In this document: piece after piece, positions 1-10,792 of the stretch
How the letters are laid out: every line of letters starts with the position of its first letter
How positions within the stretch are numbered: the first letter of the stretch is position 1
Source of the DNA: Mactra quadrangularis
Taxonomy: Eukaryota; Mollusca; Bivalvia; Venerida; Mactridae
Direction of reading: 5' to 3'
Assembly: GCA_025267735.1 (NCBI GenBank)
Contig: CM046299.1
Coordinates: 12,360,232-12,424,231, forward strand
DNA: 64,000 nucleotides
The notes under the pieces: generated by a model
The model's database searches: none
Told to the model about the DNA's origin: nothing
The model's input: only the letters and a program-made list of their open reading frames with translations
Made by a program: the position numbers and the translations under genes

Positions 1-140
1 CCGCTAAATTTCCTTCCACCAGCGACGCATTTAACATCATTCAATCTGTGACACATTAAACATGTTCCTTATATTCATTTTATCTGTGACACATTTTACA
101 TGTTGGAAATATTTTCCGCCATATGGAAATATTCCATGTT
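1..140 (-). repeat. Truncated 39-bp minisatellite of a further receptor copy
   Basis: The first 140 bases contain degenerate units of the same 39-bp repeat that encodes the receptor N-termini further right (units around CATTTAACAT and CTGTGACACATT). The flank to the right of it (140-1760) matches the upstream flank of the complete receptor genes. A further receptor gene, here called G1, is therefore expected immediately left of the window, read on the minus strand. The units here are too decayed to give an open frame. Confidence 0.75.
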
Positions 141-1760
141 TAACAAAGTGTTCATGAACCGCGAAATATGTTATTTTAAAAGAATTTCTGCAAATATTTT
201 AATGCTATAAACAAATGTTTTAGTTCAAACTTAAAAGTTTTATTTAATAAAAACATTAACACATAACATATCTGTTTCGTTCTGTTCTATACAGACTCAA
301 GACAGTGCGACTATTAACTTACTTTCTCTAACTAGACCACGCCTTTTCTCATTTGGTTATTCTCCGTGTATGATTAACGCTTTTAATTATTTGAAAGTAT
401 AATATAAATATGCTAAATTACGCGTACTTTGATGTTGTTATACATTGAAATATGTCATCAAATATAATTATTTCCTTAATATTATCTTAACGATTCGTCT
501 ACCAATACCTCGTTTTAGTATATATTGTGTTTGTAGAATTGTTGTACAAAATACATCGTTAATAAACTTTTGTCTTTAATTCTATGTCGTATAATAGTAT
601 ATTAGAGTCATTAATTAAGACTTTGGTGAAATTTATAACAGGGGAAATAGCGAATAAGTTCTGTAATTATTGTTTCTGGGCGCAGTTTTCAAAGCCAACT
701 TTTGACCTATACTTTAACTAATACAATTTGCTCTACTATTCCTGCTATTAAGAAATCATTACTGGAACTTGGCTTTCCATATCTATGGAATGTAGACAAT
801 TTATCAAAATTTCAATTACAATTTCTATTACAAAGAGATTATGATCAGTATTTTCAAACATAGTGTTGTGAAATAAGCTAATCTTCTAAATTAAAAAAAT
901 CTTAGATGTCTATTTAAGCGAAACTTTGAATTTGAAAAGTATTTATCCTGTATAACTAATGATTCTCACAGAATGGCTTTAATTATACATGTATTTTGTT
1001 GTTCAGCACTTTAATTAATGATTGAAGAAGGAAGTTGTTACTAAAATTGTATTAAATCAGACTGAAACCAACTAGCTCTAAAACTATAAAAACACCTGCA
1101 AACTATATAATCGCAAAATACATTTACTTGGCTAACTTTTAAAAAGGGAAAAATATTATTTATTTGTTACCTGATCTTATGATCAACGTAAATCACTATT
1201 TATCTTATTAAACATGTAACTGTGTTTTTTTCCCTTTCTACTTTTTCTCTTTCCCCGCTTTATTATTTATTTATGTTTGTTTCTTGTGTTGTTGTTTTCT
1301 TTCAAGCTGTATGTATGTTAAATTGCATTGGCAAAAAACTACCATGTTTGTGCTAAATACGTAAATATTTGAACTTGCACTTGAACTTATTTGTTGAATG
1401 CAATTCTCTTACAAAATAGATAAAGGGATAAATGATATGGTATAATTGGTTGATTATGATTATCAGCTGCGTAGCACGAACTGTAGTTGCTGACTATTTT
1501 CTCTGTGCATTATGAGTGACTCAATATGCTGATTGATTATACTTTCGTCGTGGTACAATTGTAGGTATCAATTGTTGGTAACGTACGTCATACATCGTCT
1601 TTAATGTGATATACATGCATTGATAATATCAGTTTTATGACCACAGAAAGGTGAAAAAATGACGGAAATATCCGAACAAAACGGAGTGCAAGAACGAAGG
1701 TTGTAGCTAAGAGAGAGTTTAATCATTAAATCACGAAAGGACAGATAGTTGGATATGGCC
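141..1760. repeat. Upstream flank of the receptor unit, copy U1
   Basis: No gene is seen in this stretch. It is a diverged copy of the flanks at about 4690-6480 (U2), 10290-11860 (U3) and partly 15850-16760 (U4). The best-kept part is about 1480-1700, nearly identical to 6170-6380. U1 lacks the short SINE-tail insertion that U2 and U3 share, so it split off before the U2/U3 duplication. Confidence 0.8.
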
Positions 1761-2654
1761 CAATGAATGATAATAAAACTTCGAATATATGCGTTTTCTA
1801 CATTTTTTTTTTGTTAGCGCGCTTTTACCGTCAAAACGCAGAACGTTGGACATTTAATCGTAGATTAGACAACGGTGATGCATTCTCAGCCAATCAAATT
1901 GCTTTAAAAGTGTTTGATAACCATCTCACAACACTGAAAAGGATTGAATATATCAGATCGTTTTTCCAGTGATTTATTCGCGACGCCATTGCATGCGATC
2001 TTTGGGTACACAAATCGCTAATCTGTTGCTAAAAAATACCTCATACGAACTCGGTACACATTTTCGTGATTCAGAATTACAAGAGAATATACAGTTTCAT
2101 TTGCCGATTTGATAATTTCAAACAGTGTGGTCATAAAGCAAACAATTTACTTCGCATTATGCTGAAAACTGTAATTACCATAAATCGGTTGGAAAAAATT
2201 ATCTTCAAGATCAGTGCCTGATGTGGCTTCCTCTATTGGCAACAACGGAAGCTAGAGGATGCCACAATGAACATCACACGTTGTGTAACAGATATATGTT
2301 TGTGACGTTGACATGATAACCGTTGGATTTAATTTCACACGCGTTCAATCGGATTGTAGTCAAACACTCCGAACAAGGTGTAAAATCTATGTTGTTAGCT
2401 AGATAAAAGTGCTTGGTGACATACGCCACGTGAGGTCGCTCGTTGTCATGCGATGCAAAAATGTAGAGACAATCGCAGGACGTAACGTCTTTAAACAACA
2501 ATTTGTGACTTTAATTTAATCTTCATTCTCATACAGAAATCATTTAATCACTTAATATGTTTTCTTAGTATGTTAAGGCATTATTAACTAGCTATGTCAA
2601 TTTTAGAATGGATCATAAAAATAGATGAGTTTTCAATCGTTTTTTAAACACACC
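1761..2654. other. Unique spacer downstream of receptor G2
   Basis: This lies between the U1 flank and a LINE fragment and is not shared with the flanks downstream of G3 and G4. A 75-codon minus-strand open frame (2274-2501) and a 69-codon plus-strand frame (1763-1972) occur, but neither shows a recognisable domain. A 13-bp stem-loop sits at 2223-2265. Confidence 0.5.
2223..2265. other. Short perfect-type stem-loop
   Basis: GTGGCTTCCTCTA (2223-2235) is complementary to TAGAGGATGCCAC (2253-2265) with one mismatch and a 17-base loop. It does not match the histone mRNA stem-loop. Function unknown. Confidence 0.5.
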
Positions 2655-2915
2655 CTAAGTAGGTGATAATTTGACATCATCAGGTGATTTATTCAATAGC
2701 ATGGAACCCACTGTACTAAAGCTTCTGTCACTGAATGACTTCATCTTATCTCTTGGCACCACGAAATCAGGTTTGGATGTTGCGGATCTAAGACAAGATC
2801 TGCTTTGGAGAGGGTTTTGAAGAATTTCAGTCAGATATGCGAGTGCAGTTCCAGCAAAACAGTTGTACATGACAGTACATATTTTAAAGTTGCTTTTTTT
2901 ACTTAGACTGGTCAC
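2655..2915 (-). pseudogene. Fragment of a non-LTR retrotransposon ORF2 (C-terminal end)
   Basis: The 86-residue translation resembles the region just after the reverse transcriptase of jockey/CR1-like LINEs. It contains a stretch about lacking-of-hydrolysis 'FKICTVMYNCFAGTALAYLTE', normally of the type '(Y/F)K-hydrophobic-Y-(x)-GTAP-YL', then 'RSCLRSATSKPDFVVPRDKM', followed by KSFSDRSFSTVGSMLLNKSPDD, where complete elements have FGDRSFS-x-x-x-P-LWNSLP. The start methionine is incidental. No upstream RT catalytic motif (FADD) is seen, so this is a 5'-truncated, dead copy inserted downstream of receptor G2. The assignment rests on remembered family pattern, not alignment. Confidence 0.6.
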
Positions 2916-3236
2916 CAGTGTAGTAAGTACAAAGCATCTTTTGAAGTGTTTGATTTTTAAGTCTTAAGTTTGGCACAATATTTGGAATTCGCCTAAATTT
3001 GAATAGATTTCAGTTAGATCAGATTGAAGTTATGGGTGTGGGACATAACTGAACACAATAGGACACGCGTTTCTATTGCATCTTTGTACAAAATTTTATC
3101 ATACGTTTGATTCGTTAAAAAATGAACATACCAGGTGCACTTTTTATGTGATATTTAAACCTTAAAATTTCACCAAGAACAATGAAGAGACATCGTTCCA
3201 AAATGTTAAAGAAATGTTTCTAAGTCATGCGAATGC

Positions 3237-4334
3237 CTATGATATATTCTGATCATAGTTACTTGCAGTCGGTATATTATAAACTTCAATTTTCAATTGA
3301 TGTGCTCGTTTCTCAAACTTAGTACATACCCTAGCCAGTAGAGTGTAAATGTTATATTTACACTCTTTTAATTTTCCTATGTAAAGGTATAGATGTACAA
3401 ATGTGTTGAATTGCATGCATAAATACGAAAAACTCCTTAATACTCTAATTAGCATATGGTCACGAATATGATCAAGCCCTGCAAGCAAAAATACACTTAT
3501 TGACATAGGAATGTGCATTATAAAATAGCTTAGAATAATTGATCCCAAAACTTTCGTAAATTCTTGATCACCACTTAAAAATTGGCTTTGCCTAAAAACT
3601 GCAGCTTTTTGGGCAATAATCCTTTTCTTATGTCGCATAACAATTTTTTGCATGAAACAATTAACTAAAATTAGACAGATATCGTAGATAATGATCATCG
3701 TCATTAGTAAATACCTAGATAATCTTGTGGCATCATATACATTGCAGTTAAGTACATCTAAATTACAATCTCTTAGTAACTGTAGTACAACGCTTAACAC
3801 AATAAGTCCAACGTTAAAAACACAAATAAAAATGATAACCATTACTACACGACTTGTTTCATATTCAATTGTAAAACTGAAACTAGCCATTAAGGCGAGT
3901 ATCCTTTCAACTGAAAGTGCGACCAATGAACAAGACGACATTAAAAAGAACATTCCAGTTGATGTGATTCTTGTCATTCTTATGATGGCATTGTTATATC
4001 CAAAAGCAAATATCAGAAGTTGATGCAAAGCAAAAATAAATGCTGATGAAAAGTCACTAGCAATGTAACATAAAGACAAATGTCTACTGTATGGCGGCAT
4101 TCTTCTTCCACGACTCACAGCATACATTAAAATAATATCAGTAAAAACTGAAAATAAACTTACTACACATAGCACCCAGTTAGCAGCTATCTCAACCGAT
4201 TGAAAGTCTTTGAAAATTACAGTATTCATATCATTCTGTGCGGACGTATTTAACATGTCCGTTATATTTCCTTCAATCTGTGACGAATTTAACATGTCCG
4301 CTATATTTCCTTCAATCCGTGACGTATTTAACAT
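3237..4334 (-). CDS. Receptor G2: rhodopsin-like seven-transmembrane receptor
   Basis: A single-exon ORF of 365 residues. Residues 1-33 are the repeat-encoded N-terminus: two 13-residue units plus part of a third, with sequons NTS, NSS, NIT and NTS; the first unit has lost one (NIAD). Seven hydrophobic segments lie near 46-71, 84-110, 121-146, 161-186, 206-231, 259-285 and 296-320. After TM3 the motif is SVERILAL, so ERI replaces DRY. TM6 keeps a proline (P276), and ECL2 has Cys189 and Cys197. TM7 has N310 but no NPxxY, TM4 lacks the usual Trp, and no Cys is seen at the start of TM3. This suits a divergent, lineage-expanded class A receptor, perhaps chemosensory; the ligand is unknown. The start is the first ATG after an in-frame TAA in the next upstream repeat unit, but every unit offers an in-frame ATG. 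Residues from SAQNDM to NVGLI are identical to G3. Confidence 0.85.
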   Translation of the reverse strand: MLNTSRIEGNIADMLNSSQIEGNITDMLNTSAQNDMNTVIFKDFQSVEIAANWVLCVVSLFSVFTDIILMYAVSRGRRMPPYSRHLSLCYIASDFSSAFIFALHQLLIFAFGYNNAIIRMTRITSTGMFFLMSSCSLVALSVERILALMASFSFTIEYETSRVVMVIIFICVFNVGLIVLSVVLQLLRDCNLDVLNCNVYDATRLSRYLLMTMIIIYDICLILVNCFMQKIVMRHKKRIIAQKAAVFRQSQFLSGDQEFTKVLGSIILSYFIMHIPMSISVFLLAGLDHIRDHMLIRVLRSFSYLCMQFNTFVHLYLYIGKLKECKYNIYTLLARVCTKFEKRAHQLKIEVYNIPTASNYDQNIS

Positions 4335-4690
4335 GTCCCTTATATCTCCTTAAATCTGGGATGTATTAAACATGTCCGTTATATTTCCTTCAATCCGTGA
4401 CGTATTTAACATGTCCCTTATATCTCCTTCAATTTGGGACGTATTAAACATGTCCGTTATATTTCCTTCAATCCGTGACGTATTAAACATGTCCGCTATA
4501 TTTCCTTCAATCCGTGACGTATATACCATGTCGTTAAATTTCCTTCAATCGGCGACACATTTAACATGTTCGAAATATTTCCTTTAATCTGTGTAGTATT
4601 TAACATGTCCGTTATTATTTTCTTCAATTTGTGACATATTTAACATGTTACTTATATATTATTTAATCTGTGACGTATTTAACAGTTCGA
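4233..4690 (-). repeat. 39-bp minisatellite at the 5' end of G2
   Basis: About eleven units of 39 bp (core CATGTCCGTTATATTTCC) run from inside the G2 ORF well into its 5' flank. Only the first two to three encode protein. The next unit carries GAA to TAA (sense strand), which ends the open frame. Units further out are increasingly diverged. Confidence 0.9.
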
Positions 4691-6480
4691 AGTATTTTCC
4701 GTCGTCAAAGTGTTTCTGAACCGCGAAATATACTATTTTACAACAATTTCTGTAAAACATTTCAATGCTATAAACAATACTTCAAACAAAAAAGTCTATT
4801 TTGATACAAACAATAATATTTAAACTATCTGTTTTGTTCTGTTTGGTTCTATACGGACTAAAGACAACGCGACTGTCTAGAAAATAAGAAACAATGCCTT
4901 TCAACATATATCACTGAAAACTCCTTATATGTTTACATACTATTACATTGATTGACTACGCCTTTTCTCATTTGGTTATCCTCAGAGCATGATTAGTGCT
5001 TTTAATTATTTGAAAGTATAATATAAACACTATGCTAATTATACACGTACAGTGTTTAATGTTGTTATACATTGAAATATGTCAACAAATAAAACTATTT
5101 CCTAATTATCTTCATGATTCGTTTACCAATACCTTGTTTTGATACATTCTGTTTATAGTGGCGCGATATGACCTTTCTGTGTTGATGCGCCGTGAAACCC
5201 AAACAAACAAACAAAGTGTTTATAGAATTATTTTACAAAAGACATCGTTAATAACTATTGCCATTAATTCTATGTCGTACAATAGTATACTATTATTAGA
5301 GTCGTTAATTAAGACTTTGATGAGTTTTAATAAGGGAAATAGCGAATAAGTTCAGTAATAATATTGTTTCTGGACGCAGCTGTCAAAGACAACTTTTGAC
5401 CTATGTTTTTAATAGATAAAATTCAATCGTTACAGGAACTTGGCTTTTCATTTATTGGAGCGAGAAAATTTATCCAAATTTCAATTACCATTGCTATTAC
5501 AAAGATTTTATGATCATGATTTTCAAACATGGTGTCGCGAACAAAGTTTATCTTCTAAACTAAAAAAACAAACTTAGATATCTATTTTAGCAAGACTTCG
5601 AATTTGAAAAGTATTTATCCTTTATAATTAATGATTCTCACAGAATGGCTTTAATTATACATGTATTTTGTTGTTCAGCACTTTAATTAATGATTGAAGA
5701 AGGAATTTGTTATTTAAATTGTATTAAATCAGACTGAAAACAACGTGCTCTAAAACTATAAAAAAAAACACTTGCAAACTATATTTACTCTGCTAACTTA
5801 CAAAATGAGAAAGAAATTTTTTATTTATTTGTTACCTGCTCATATGATCCACGTAAATCACTATTTTTCTTTATTAAACATGTAACTGTGTTTTTCCCTT
5901 TCTTCTTTTTCTCTTTCTTCTCCACTTTTTATTTTTGTTTATATGTTTTTTTTTTTGTTTCTTTAGTTGATGGTTATTTTTCAAACTGTTTATATGAATC
6001 TTTGCATTGGCAAAGAACAGTCATGTTTGTGCTAAATACATAAATATTTGAACTTGCTCTTAAACTTGTTTATTCAATACAATTCTCTTTCGAAACAGAG
6101 AAATTGATAATCGGTATGGTATCATTGGTTGTTTATGATAAACAGATGCGTAGCACGAACTTTAATTGCTGACTATTTACTATGTGTATTATGAGTGACT
6201 CAATATGCTGATTGATTATACTTTCGTCGTGGTACAATTGTAGGTATCAATTGTTGGTAACGTACGTCATACATCGTCTTTAATGTGATATACATGCATT
6301 GATAATATCAGTTTTATGACCACAGAAAGGTGAAAAAATGACGGAAATATCCGAACAATACAAAGTGCAAGAACGAAGGTTGTTGTTAATAATCGAGTTT
6401 TATAAAGTAGTCATATCTGTAAACCAAGAAAGGACAAATGGTTGGAAATGGCCCCATAAACGATAATGTGACTGCGAAAA
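4691..6480. repeat. Upstream flank of G2, copy U2
   Basis: AT-rich non-coding flank, nearly identical to 10290-11860 and related to U1 and U4. It contains a SINE tail (5157-5216) and an interspersed-repeat segment split in two (about 5370-5430 and 6080-6200) by about 650 bp. That insert is present in U1-U3 but not in U4 or in the stray copy at 56984-57190. Confidence 0.85.
5157..5216 (+). mobile_element. SINE tail fragment inside U2
   Basis: The segment runs from GCGCGATATGACC to ACCCAAACAAACAAACAAA and is flanked by TGTTTATAG on both sides, a probable target duplication. The same insertion is at 10733-10792, but U1 and U4 have the empty site. Related tails occur at 22418-22468 and, inverted, 49372-49415. 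Confidence 0.7.
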
Positions 6481-6627
6481 GGTATATATACGCCGTCTAC
6501 ATTCTATTGTATGATTGTATGAAACTGTCAGACTGCATAAATTAAAACGTCACATAACACGGTATTTTTAATGCTCTGATAAATTTTGATATATAAAAAA
6601 ATAGTTTACATAAAGCGTATTGTTAGC

Positions 6628-6671
6628 ATAGGAATACGTCATGTTACCTCCCTTTGATTTTCATACATACC

Positions 6672-6731
<60 letters not shown>

Positions 6732-6775
6732 GGTATGTTTGAAAATCAAAGGGAGCTAACATGACATATCTCTGT
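6628..6775. mobile_element. Foldback element around a (TA)n tract
   Basis: About 42-bp inverted arms (6636-6677 and 6727-6769), including CCCTTTGATTTTCATACATA and its complement, flank about 50 bases of pure TA. The corresponding element in the next unit (about 11985-12465) is split at the TA centre by a MITE. Confidence 0.8.
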
Positions 6776-6830
6776 GACTGTTAGCACATAACACTGGTGT
6801 TTTATTATGTTTTGCCAAGTGTATCGTATA

Positions 6831-6902
6831 GTTTCTGTGGCCGAGTGGTAAGGCATTCAGACTGCAAATCTTTTAGTCATGGGTTCGAATCCCGATAGAA
6901 GC
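6831..6902 (+). tRNA. tRNA-like gene, Cys(GCA)-like, possibly a pseudogene
   Basis: A 72-nt cloverleaf-like sequence. The acceptor stem GTTTCTG/TAGAAGC pairs fully when G.U is allowed. The D-arm is GCC...GGC with A-box GTGGCCGAGTGGT. The B-box GGGTTCGAATCCC is perfect. An anticodon loop CTGCAAA would read GCA, but the anticodon stem has only three good pairs and the T-stem has a mismatch. The body also resembles a tRNA-Ser that has lost its variable arm. A T-rich Pol III-type terminator follows at once (CTTCTTTTT). It is part of the duplicated receptor unit. Confidence 0.5.
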
Positions 6903-8590
6903 TTCTTTTTATCTCTTTTTTTCTCGTTAAAATCATAGACGGATAGCGTAAAACACATTACCCCGTGCATAATCAAACTTGTAGAATCCTTTATTATAAA
7001 TTTAATTCCATCTCCTTAAGTAATGATGGCAGAACACAACCTACACTCTGTAAAACTGAATGATTTTATTGGTTTTTTGTAGTGTTTTATTTCTATTTCT
7101 AAAATACATGTACATGTATACTGAAAAAAGGTCTAAATATTTAGATTCAAACTCGCACCATTTTCAAAAATAGATGTTCCGTAGCATTTCACTTTAACCG
7201 TACGATTTTGAACATGCTAAGATATCGACACTAAATTATACATCACATTGTATTATTTACTGTAAATTTCTATGAATAGATCGCAGAAATTGATATATAC
7301 AGTGTGCGTAAATCATGTAATTATGCAGTCGGTCAGTTCAATACAATCATACAATACTTGTGGAAAAAAAATGTATATATTTGTTGTATACCGTGTTGCT
7401 CCATACTGCATGATTTTGACCTGGGACGAGTTGCCTAAGCAACTTGTTGCTCTTATTTTAAAGATTTGATTTAAACTTACTACATATACCAAATATCAGG
7501 CAGACATGTGCAGACATAGGACAATTATGTCATGTGCTTGCATGGTTTTCATTCTTCTTTATCGATGCAAGCACGGCTTTACCGTACATGCGTTGAAAAG
7601 CATTTTTATAACAATGCCCTTGTACTTAAACCAAAACATTTAAATCGTCATTTTGTTCCGTTTTGTTTAATTTCGCGCTTTAGTCATAAAAATCGATCAA
7701 AGCTAAACTAGGTCAACGTTTCGTTCATCCGAATTTCAAAATGATAGAAATATGATGGTTTTACATAATATATTGTAAATTCGCTTCTGTTATGTTATCC
7801 AAACAATTCTTCAATGCATAATCTTTAAACACTTGCCTTAATTTGTTTAATTTCGATTCGACAAGCTCCGTCCGAGACACCAGTATGGAAGGTTGAGTCT
7901 GTGAATGAAAAGGGCGGGGTTGTTATCGGTCGACAGCGCAACCTAGTGAGTATGGCATTGCCCGACAATATATATCTCTTTACGAATTAAAGAGAGATAA
8001 CAAACGACTGACTTGTCATAGCGAAATGAAATGTTACGCTTGAAGTGCGCCTTTTTGTCTTTGTTGAAAACTGTTGAACTGTAGAAAGAGTAGTCTGCTT
8101 CTCTCTTGTTATATACATATTTATTTATATTTCATGACATTGACAATACAGTGAATTATACAATGATAAAACATGCAGTAATATTTACACATAAAACAGT
8201 TCATAAAAAGCATGTTTAGTTGGATGAAATGTTAACTCGTATATCCTTATTTCCTATGTGATATTTATGAATTAAATAATGATAATGTATTACAAATAAA
8301 TAATATACTTTCACAGTAAGTAATTTAGGTAAAAATACTTTTACACAAAAAAGGCTTAAAGTTCATAGTACAAAATATCAAGAGTAAAAAAGTAAGCTCA
8401 TTACAAAGAAATATAAGTGCAAATCATCTCACATCTCCAAAAAATGGGAATTACCTAGCATGTCTAATGTATAGGGACAATTCATTCCATAGAAAAATCC
8501 ATCAAAAGCGATGGACATCTTTCTAAATCCTTTGTCCTTAGGTAGACAGAGCCTTTCTTTTTCTGTGAATTATGTTCCTAAGCGACCACA
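6903..8590. repeat. Downstream flank of G3 (type L4, first copy)
   Basis: No gene is seen. The sequence is almost identical to 12599-14285, downstream of G4, and unrelated to the flank of G2. Parts of it (about 7140-7240, 7620-7730 and 7510-7630) recur, much decayed, at 17040-18740. Confidence 0.85.
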
Positions 8591-8812
8591 ATAAACTATT
8601 TTCCTTGTGGGATAGCTGTTATTTGAATTATAGAATTAAAATGCTCTTTGAGGTAACCTGGTACTCTTTCTTTTTGAATTTTGAAAACATGATCTAACAT
8701 AATTTGATCTCGACCCTTTTCGAAACCGGAAACCAGTTTAGCGTTACCTTTGTTACGATGTAGAGACATCGTTCCAAAGTGTTGAAGAAATGTGTCTAAG
8801 TCATGCGGATGC

Positions 8813-10066
8813 TTATGATATATTCGAATCATATTTACTTGCAGTCGGTATATTATAAACCTCAATTTTCAATTGAAGAGCTCGTTTCTCAAACTTAGTA
8901 CATACCCGAGCCAGTAGAACGTATGTGTTATATTTACACTCTTTTAATTTTCCTATGTAAAGGTATAGATGTACAAATGTGTTGATTTGCATGCATAAAT
9001 ACGAAAAACCCCTGAATACTCCTATAAGCACATGGTCACGAATATGATTAAAACTTGCAAGCAAAAATACACTTATTGACATAGGAATGTGCATTATAAA
9101 ATAGCTTAGAATAATTGATCCCAAAACTTTCGTAAATTCATGATCACCACCTAAACATTGCCTTTGCCTAAAGACGGCAGATTTTTGGGCATTAATCCTT
9201 TTCTTATGTCGCCAAACATTTTTTTGCATGAAAATATTTACCACGATTAGACAAATATCGTAGACAATGACCATCGTAATTGTCAAATACCTAGATATAC
9301 TTGTGGCGTCAAACACATTACAGTTAAGTACGTCTAAATTACAATCTCTAAGTAACTGAAGTACAACGCTTAACAGAATAAGTCCAACGTTAAAAACACA
9401 AATAAAAATGATAACCATTACTACACGACTTGTTTCATATTCAATTGTAAAACTGAAACTAGCCATTAAGGCGAGTATCCTTTCAACTGAAAGTGCGACC
9501 AATGAACAAGACGACATTAAAAAGAACATTCCAGTTGATGTGATTCTTGTCATTCTTATGATGGCATTGTTATATCCAAAAGCAAATATCAGAAGTTGAT
9601 GCAAAGCAAAAATAAATGCTGATGAAAAGTCACTAGCAATGTAACATAAAGACAAATGTCTACTGTATGGCGGCATTCTTCTTCCACGACTCACAGCATA
9701 CATTAAAATAATGTCAGTAAAAACTGAAAATAAACTTACTACACATAGCACCCAGTTAGCAGCTATCTCAACCGATTGAAAGTCTTTGAAAATTACAGTA
9801 TTCATATCATTCTGTGCGGACGTATTTACCATGTCCGTTATATTTCCTTCAATCCGTGACGTATTTACCATGTCCGTTATATTTCCTTCAATCCGTGACG
9901 TATTTAACATGTCCGTTATATTTCCTTCAATCCGTGACGTATTACACATGTCCGTTATATTTCCTTCAATCCGTGACGTATTTAACATGTCCGTTATATT
10001 TCCTTCAATCCGTGACGTATTTAACATGTCCGTTATATTTCCTTTAATCTGTGACGTATTTAACAT
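8813..10066 (-). CDS. Receptor G3: chimeric seven-transmembrane receptor with long sequon-repeat N-terminus
   Basis: A single-exon ORF of 417 residues. Residues 1-78 are six full 13-residue units and then MVNTSAQ. The unit is of the form M-x-N-T-S-x-I-x-G-N-I-T-D, giving 13 N-glycosylation sequons before TM1. The receptor body matches G2, with SVERILAL after TM3, a TM6 proline and no NPxxY. From SAQNDM to about residue 230 it is identical to G2. From residue 231 on it matches G4 except for three residues (G/S, Y/F, L/H). The switch at nucleotide 9377 is flanked by diagnostic bases (9376 as in G4, 9379 as in G2). The frame starts just after an in-frame TAA in the next repeat unit. The last codons overlap, out of frame, a downstream 89-codon open frame that is probably not coding. 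Confidence 0.87.
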   Translation of the reverse strand: MLNTSQIKGNITDMLNTSRIEGNITDMLNTSRIEGNITDMCNTSRIEGNITDMLNTSRIEGNITDMVNTSRIEGNITDMVNTSAQNDMNTVIFKDFQSVEIAANWVLCVVSLFSVFTDIILMYAVSRGRRMPPYSRHLSLCYIASDFSSAFIFALHQLLIFAFGYNNAIIRMTRITSTGMFFLMSSCSLVALSVERILALMASFSFTIEYETSRVVMVIIFICVFNVGLILLSVVLQLLRDCNLDVLNCNVFDATSISRYLTITMVIVYDICLIVVNIFMQKNVWRHKKRINAQKSAVFRQRQCLGGDHEFTKVLGSIILSYFIMHIPMSISVFLLASFNHIRDHVLIGVFRGFSYLCMQINTFVHLYLYIGKLKECKYNTYVLLARVCTKFEKRALQLKIEVYNIPTASKYDSNIS

Positions 10067-10290
10067 GTCCGTTAAATTTCCTTAAATCGGCGACACATTT
10101 AACATGTTCGAGATATTTCCTTCAACCTGTGACGTATACGTTTAACATGTTCGAAATATTTCCTTCACTCTGTGTAGTATTTAACATGTTCGTTATATTA
10201 TCTTCAATATGTGACATATTTAACATGTTACTTATATATTCTTTAATCTGTGACGTATTTAACAGTTCGAAGTATTTTCCGTCGTCAAAG
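9825..10290 (-). repeat. 39-bp minisatellite at the 5' end of G3
   Basis: About twelve units of 39 bp. The six nearest the receptor are almost identical and encode the sequon repeat; the outer ones (from about 10067) are diverged and contain stops. The homogeneity of the inner units indicates recent expansion within the coding part. Confidence 0.93.
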
Positions 10291-10732
10291 TGTTTCTGAA
10301 CCGCGAAATATATTATTTTACAACAATTTCTGTAAAACATTTCAATGCTATAAACAATACTTCAAACAAAAAAGTCTATTTTGATACAAAGAATAATATT
10401 TAAACTATCTGTTTTGTTCTGTTTGGTTCTATACGGACTAAAGACAACGCGACTGTCTAGAAAATAAGAAACAATGCCTTTCAACATATATCTCTGAAAA
10501 CTTATATGTTTACATACTATTACATTGATTGACTACGCCTTTCTCATTTGGTTATCCCCAGAGCATGATTAGTGTTTTTAATTATCTGTAAGTATAATAT
10601 AAACACTATGCTAATTATACACGTACTTTGTTTAATGTTGTTATACATTGAAATATGTCAACAAATAAAACTATTTCCTAATTATCTTCATGATTCGTCT
10701 ACCAATACCTTGTTTTGATACATTCTGTTTAT

Positions 10733-10792
10733 AGAAGGGCGATATGACCTTTCTGTGTTGATGCGCCGTAAAACCCAAACAAACAAACAAAC
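10733..10792 (+). mobile_element. SINE tail fragment inside U3
   Basis: The same insertion, at the same site, as 5157-5216, ending in the ACCCAAACAAACAAACAAA tail. It marks U2 and U3 as sister duplicates. Confidence 0.7.

Noticed and set aside
2223..2265. Histone 3' stem-loop
   Set aside because: Wrong stem and loop sequence and no histone gene next to it.
3691..4023. Plus-strand 110-codon frame within G2
   Set aside because: Antisense shadow of the receptor transmembrane region.
8596..8865. 89-codon frame overlapping the 3' end of G3 (and 14290-14559 at G4) as a second gene
   Set aside because: The two copies are alike because the flanks are recent duplicates. The frame overlaps the receptor's end out of phase and has no domain.
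9786..10085. Plus-strand frames over the minisatellite
   Set aside because: Antisense shadows of the receptor N-terminal repeat.
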